From positions 197,303-261,302 of the forward strand of contig NZ_FRCP01000011.1 in the NCBI RefSeq assembly GCF_900142955.1: a stretch of 64,000 bases of DNA. Direction: 5' to 3'. The notes beneath the pieces were generated by a model that had not been told where the DNA came from, searched no databases, and was given only the letters and a program-made list of their open reading frames with translations. Source of the stretch: Anaerosporobacter mobilis DSM 15930 (GTDB lineage Bacteria; Bacillota; Clostridia; Lachnospirales; Lachnospiraceae). This document shows, one piece after another, positions 62,248-64,000 of this stretch. Position 1 is the stretch's first letter, and each line of letters starts with the position of its first letter. The translations under genes were made by a program, and so were the position numbers.

Positions 62248-63567
62248 ATGAGCTATTTTAACGGTATTGGAAAAATCAACTATGAAGGACCTGAAAGCAA
62301 GAACCCATTGGCATTTAAATACTATAACCCAGATGAGGTAGTAATGGGAAAAACCATGAAAGACCAGCTTAGATTTGCTATGTCTTATTGGCATACCTTC
62401 ACTTACATGGGAAATGACCCATTTGGTGGGCAGAGTATGTTTCGTCCTTGGGATAATACAGAAGATACTATGCAAAAAGCTATTGAACGTGTTCACGCGG
62501 CATTTGAATTTATGGAAAAAGCGCAGATTCCTTTCTTTTGCTTCCATGACAGAGATATTGCTCCAATGGGAAAAGATTTAAAAGAAACAAATGAAAGATT
62601 AGACATAATTGTAGCAGTAATCAAAGAAGAGATGGCTAGAACAGGAATCAAATGCTTGTGGGGAACTACCAATGCATTTGGTCATGAAAGATTCGTTCAT
62701 GGAGCTGGAACTTCTTGCAATGCAACGGTATTTGCTTACGCAGCAGCTCAAATTAAAAAAGCTATGGAAATCACGAAAGACTTAGGTGGAGAAAACTACG
62801 TATTCTGGGGTGGACGTGAAGGCTATGAAACTTTACTCAATACAGATACTGAATTGGAACTTGACAACCTTGCAAGATTACTTAAGATGGCTGTTGAATA
62901 TGCTAAAGAAATCGGTTTTACAGGACAATTATTAATCGAGCCAAAGCCAAAGGAACCAACCAAACATCAATATGATTTTGATGCAGCAACGGTGCTTTCC
63001 TTCTTAAGAAAATACAATTTACAAGACTACTTCAAACTTAATATTGAAGCAAACCACGCAACACTTGCACAACATACATTCCAACATGAATTAAATCAAT
63101 GCCGTATTAATGGTGCACTTGGAAGTGTAGATGCAAACCAGGGAGATATGTTACTTGGCTGGGATACAGATCAATTCCCTACTAATGTCTATGACACCAC
63201 TCTTGCAATGTATGAAATCTTACTAGGTGGCGGGTTTACAAAAGGTGGATTAAACTTTGATTCTAAAGTAAGAAGAGCTTCCTTCGAAGAAGACGATCTA
63301 TTCTATGCTTACATTGCAGGTATGGATGCGTTTGCGAGAGGCTTAAAAGTAGCGGCTAGATTAATTGAAGATAGAGTGTTCGAAGACTTTAAAGAAAAAC
63401 GTTATGCAAGCTATCAAGAAGGAATTGGAAAAGATATTGTAGAACATAAAGTAGGATTTAAAGAATTAGAGGCCTATGCTTTAGAAAATGGAATTACACC
63501 TAATGTATCAGGTCGTCAGGAACTATTAGAAAGTATCTTAAATCAATATATTATGGAAACAAGGTAG
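62248..63567 (+). CDS. xylA: Xylose isomerase
   Basis: 439 aa, the class II size. Active-site His/Asp in FFCFHDRDIAP, metal and substrate residues in WGGREGYETLLNTD, 'IEPKPKEPTKHQYDFDAATV', IEANHATLAQHTF and GSVDANQGD. It converts xylose to xylulose in the cytoplasm. ATG 62248 follows aaggagg; the frame is open to 62215 but crosses the operator. xylB is not seen: an IS element end lies 78 bp after the stop. Confidence 0.97.
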   Translation: MSYFNGIGKINYEGPESKNPLAFKYYNPDEVVMGKTMKDQLRFAMSYWHTFTYMGNDPFGGQSMFRPWDNTEDTMQKAIERVHAAFEFMEKAQIPFFCFHDRDIAPMGKDLKETNERLDIIVAVIKEEMARTGIKCLWGTTNAFGHERFVHGAGTSCNATVFAYAAAQIKKAMEITKDLGGENYVFWGGREGYETLLNTDTELELDNLARLLKMAVEYAKEIGFTGQLLIEPKPKEPTKHQYDFDAATVLSFLRKYNLQDYFKLNIEANHATLAQHTFQHELNQCRINGALGSVDANQGDMLLGWDTDQFPTNVYDTTLAMYEILLGGGFTKGGLNFDSKVRRASFEEDDLFYAYIAGMDAFARGLKVAARLIEDRVFEDFKEKRYASYQEGIGKDIVEHKVGFKELEAYALENGITPNVSGRQELLESILNQYIMETR

Positions 63568-63644
63568 AGATTATTTAATCAATATATCTAATTAACCTCA
63601 CCCTAGAAATAACCCAGATAAGTGTTTGGTAATAAAAATGGAAA

Positions 63645-64000
63645 GGGGCTGTTGCAAAATGACTGATTTTCAGTCATTGAGCAGCAGCCCTGTTCTTATT
63701 TTTACTTAATGGAAATGTATTGAAATTCATTTTGTTTTTATGCGCACTTTAATAAAGAGTAGCCATTCTCTCTTTTTAAGCTGATCTTTTCAAACTGTGC
63801 AGATAGGATTTCAGCCTGTCATTCTGTATCTTGGCATGGAGCTTGTTAATGTTATAGCCAAAACACAGTAGCATAAATTCAGTTTTTACTCGGTTTTTGC
63901 CACGTGTTAAAAATCTTTGGAATTCATAGTCGCTTTTGAGCACACCGAATGCACCTTCAACCTGAATGGAACGGTTCATTCGAAGCCTTTTCCCTTCTTC
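63645..64000 (-). mobile_element. IS1182-like insertion sequence, 3' part, runs off window
   Basis: The element end is taken at ggggctgttgcaaaa (63645-63659), a sequence typical of IS1182-family terminal repeats. A terminal hairpin (gggctgttgc 63646-63655 with gcagcagccc 63681-63690) and the 3' end of a transposase gene follow. The other end lies beyond position 64000, so completeness is unknown. Confidence 0.75.
63776..64000 (-). CDS. IS1182 family transposase, C-terminal part (truncated by window edge)
   Basis: 75 codons are visible, read from the window edge to a TAA at 63778-63776: EEGKRLRMNRSIQVEGAFG and then GVLKSDYEFQRFLTRGKN and 'VKTEFMLLCFGYNINKLHAK'. This is the C-terminal signature of DDE transposases of the IS1182 family, with the conserved catalytic-region Glu in the QVEGAFG segment. 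The Met at 63979 is internal, not a start. Frame is intact up to the edge. Confidence 0.88.
   Translation of the reverse strand, partial: EEGKRLRMNRSIQVEGAFGVLKSDYEFQRFLTRGKNRVKTEFMLLCFGYNINKLHAKIQNDRLKSYLHSLKRSA

Noticed and set aside
63661..63690. Terminator of xylA
   Set aside because: The hairpin belongs to the terminal repeat of the IS1182-like element and lies inside it, though it may incidentally stop transcription.

Overview
The window is low-GC DNA with strong AGGAGG-type ribosome-binding sites and a clostridial gene repertoire (SpoVB-like flippase, isc-mnmA operon, YesM/YesN two-component systems, many AraC regulators, lacLM, GH66, GH88 and GH127 enzymes). It most resembles a plant-polysaccharide-degrading Lachnospiraceae (Lachnoclostridium / Clostridium phytofermentans-like) chromosome. 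No rRNA, tRNA, CRISPR array or prophage is seen. The genus is inferred from gene content only.

Layout. 1-7.4 kb: a carboxymuconolactone-decarboxylase-family protein; a TetR-controlled ABC exporter whose permease carries a very long coiled coil; a leader-regulated unknown protein followed by an MgtC-family membrane protein. 7.6-10 kb: L25/Ctc ribosomal protein and a secreted metallophosphoesterase. 10.1-15.3 kb: two AraC regulators and a GH88 plus DUF2264 pair for uronic-acid-containing glycans. 15.5-25.8 kb: a YesMN two-component system, sugar ABC importer (binding protein plus two permeases), GH66 dextranase-like lipoprotein and a GH13 enzyme with an alpha-1,6-type active site, read together as a dextran/isomalto-oligosaccharide locus. 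26-31.1 kb: SpoVB-like flippase, then iscR-iscS-iscU-mnmA. 31.3-39.4 kb: AraC-GyrI regulator, two methyltransferases behind a 32-bp palindromic operator, a yjdF riboswitch with its gene, an ABC-2 exporter, RhaT-type symporter and an AraC regulator. 39.5-51 kb: lacL-lacM (split beta-galactosidase), a second YesMN pair, a second sugar importer and an esterase. 51-54.3 kb: SfsA, a HAD phosphatase, RNase HI with a viroplasmin domain and an SGNH hydrolase. 54.6-64 kb: a decayed GH36 alpha-galactosidase, AraC regulator, GH127 beta-L-arabinofuranosidase, a nitronate-monooxygenase-like flavoprotein, an orphan trpB, xylA, and the end of an IS1182-like element running off the window.

Most of the window serves sensing, import and intracellular hydrolysis of oligosaccharides released from polysaccharides (alpha-1,6-glucans, beta-galactosides, arabinosides, uronides, xylose), with local AraC or YesMN regulators. 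The least routine signals are non-coding: a two-copy, 195-199 bp full-length palindromic repeat (49943-50137 and 52763-52961), several perfect palindromes placed on promoters, an attenuator-like leader at 5740-5870, and a 47-nt hairpin between the GH66 and GH13 genes. I did not find a clearly new multi-gene system.
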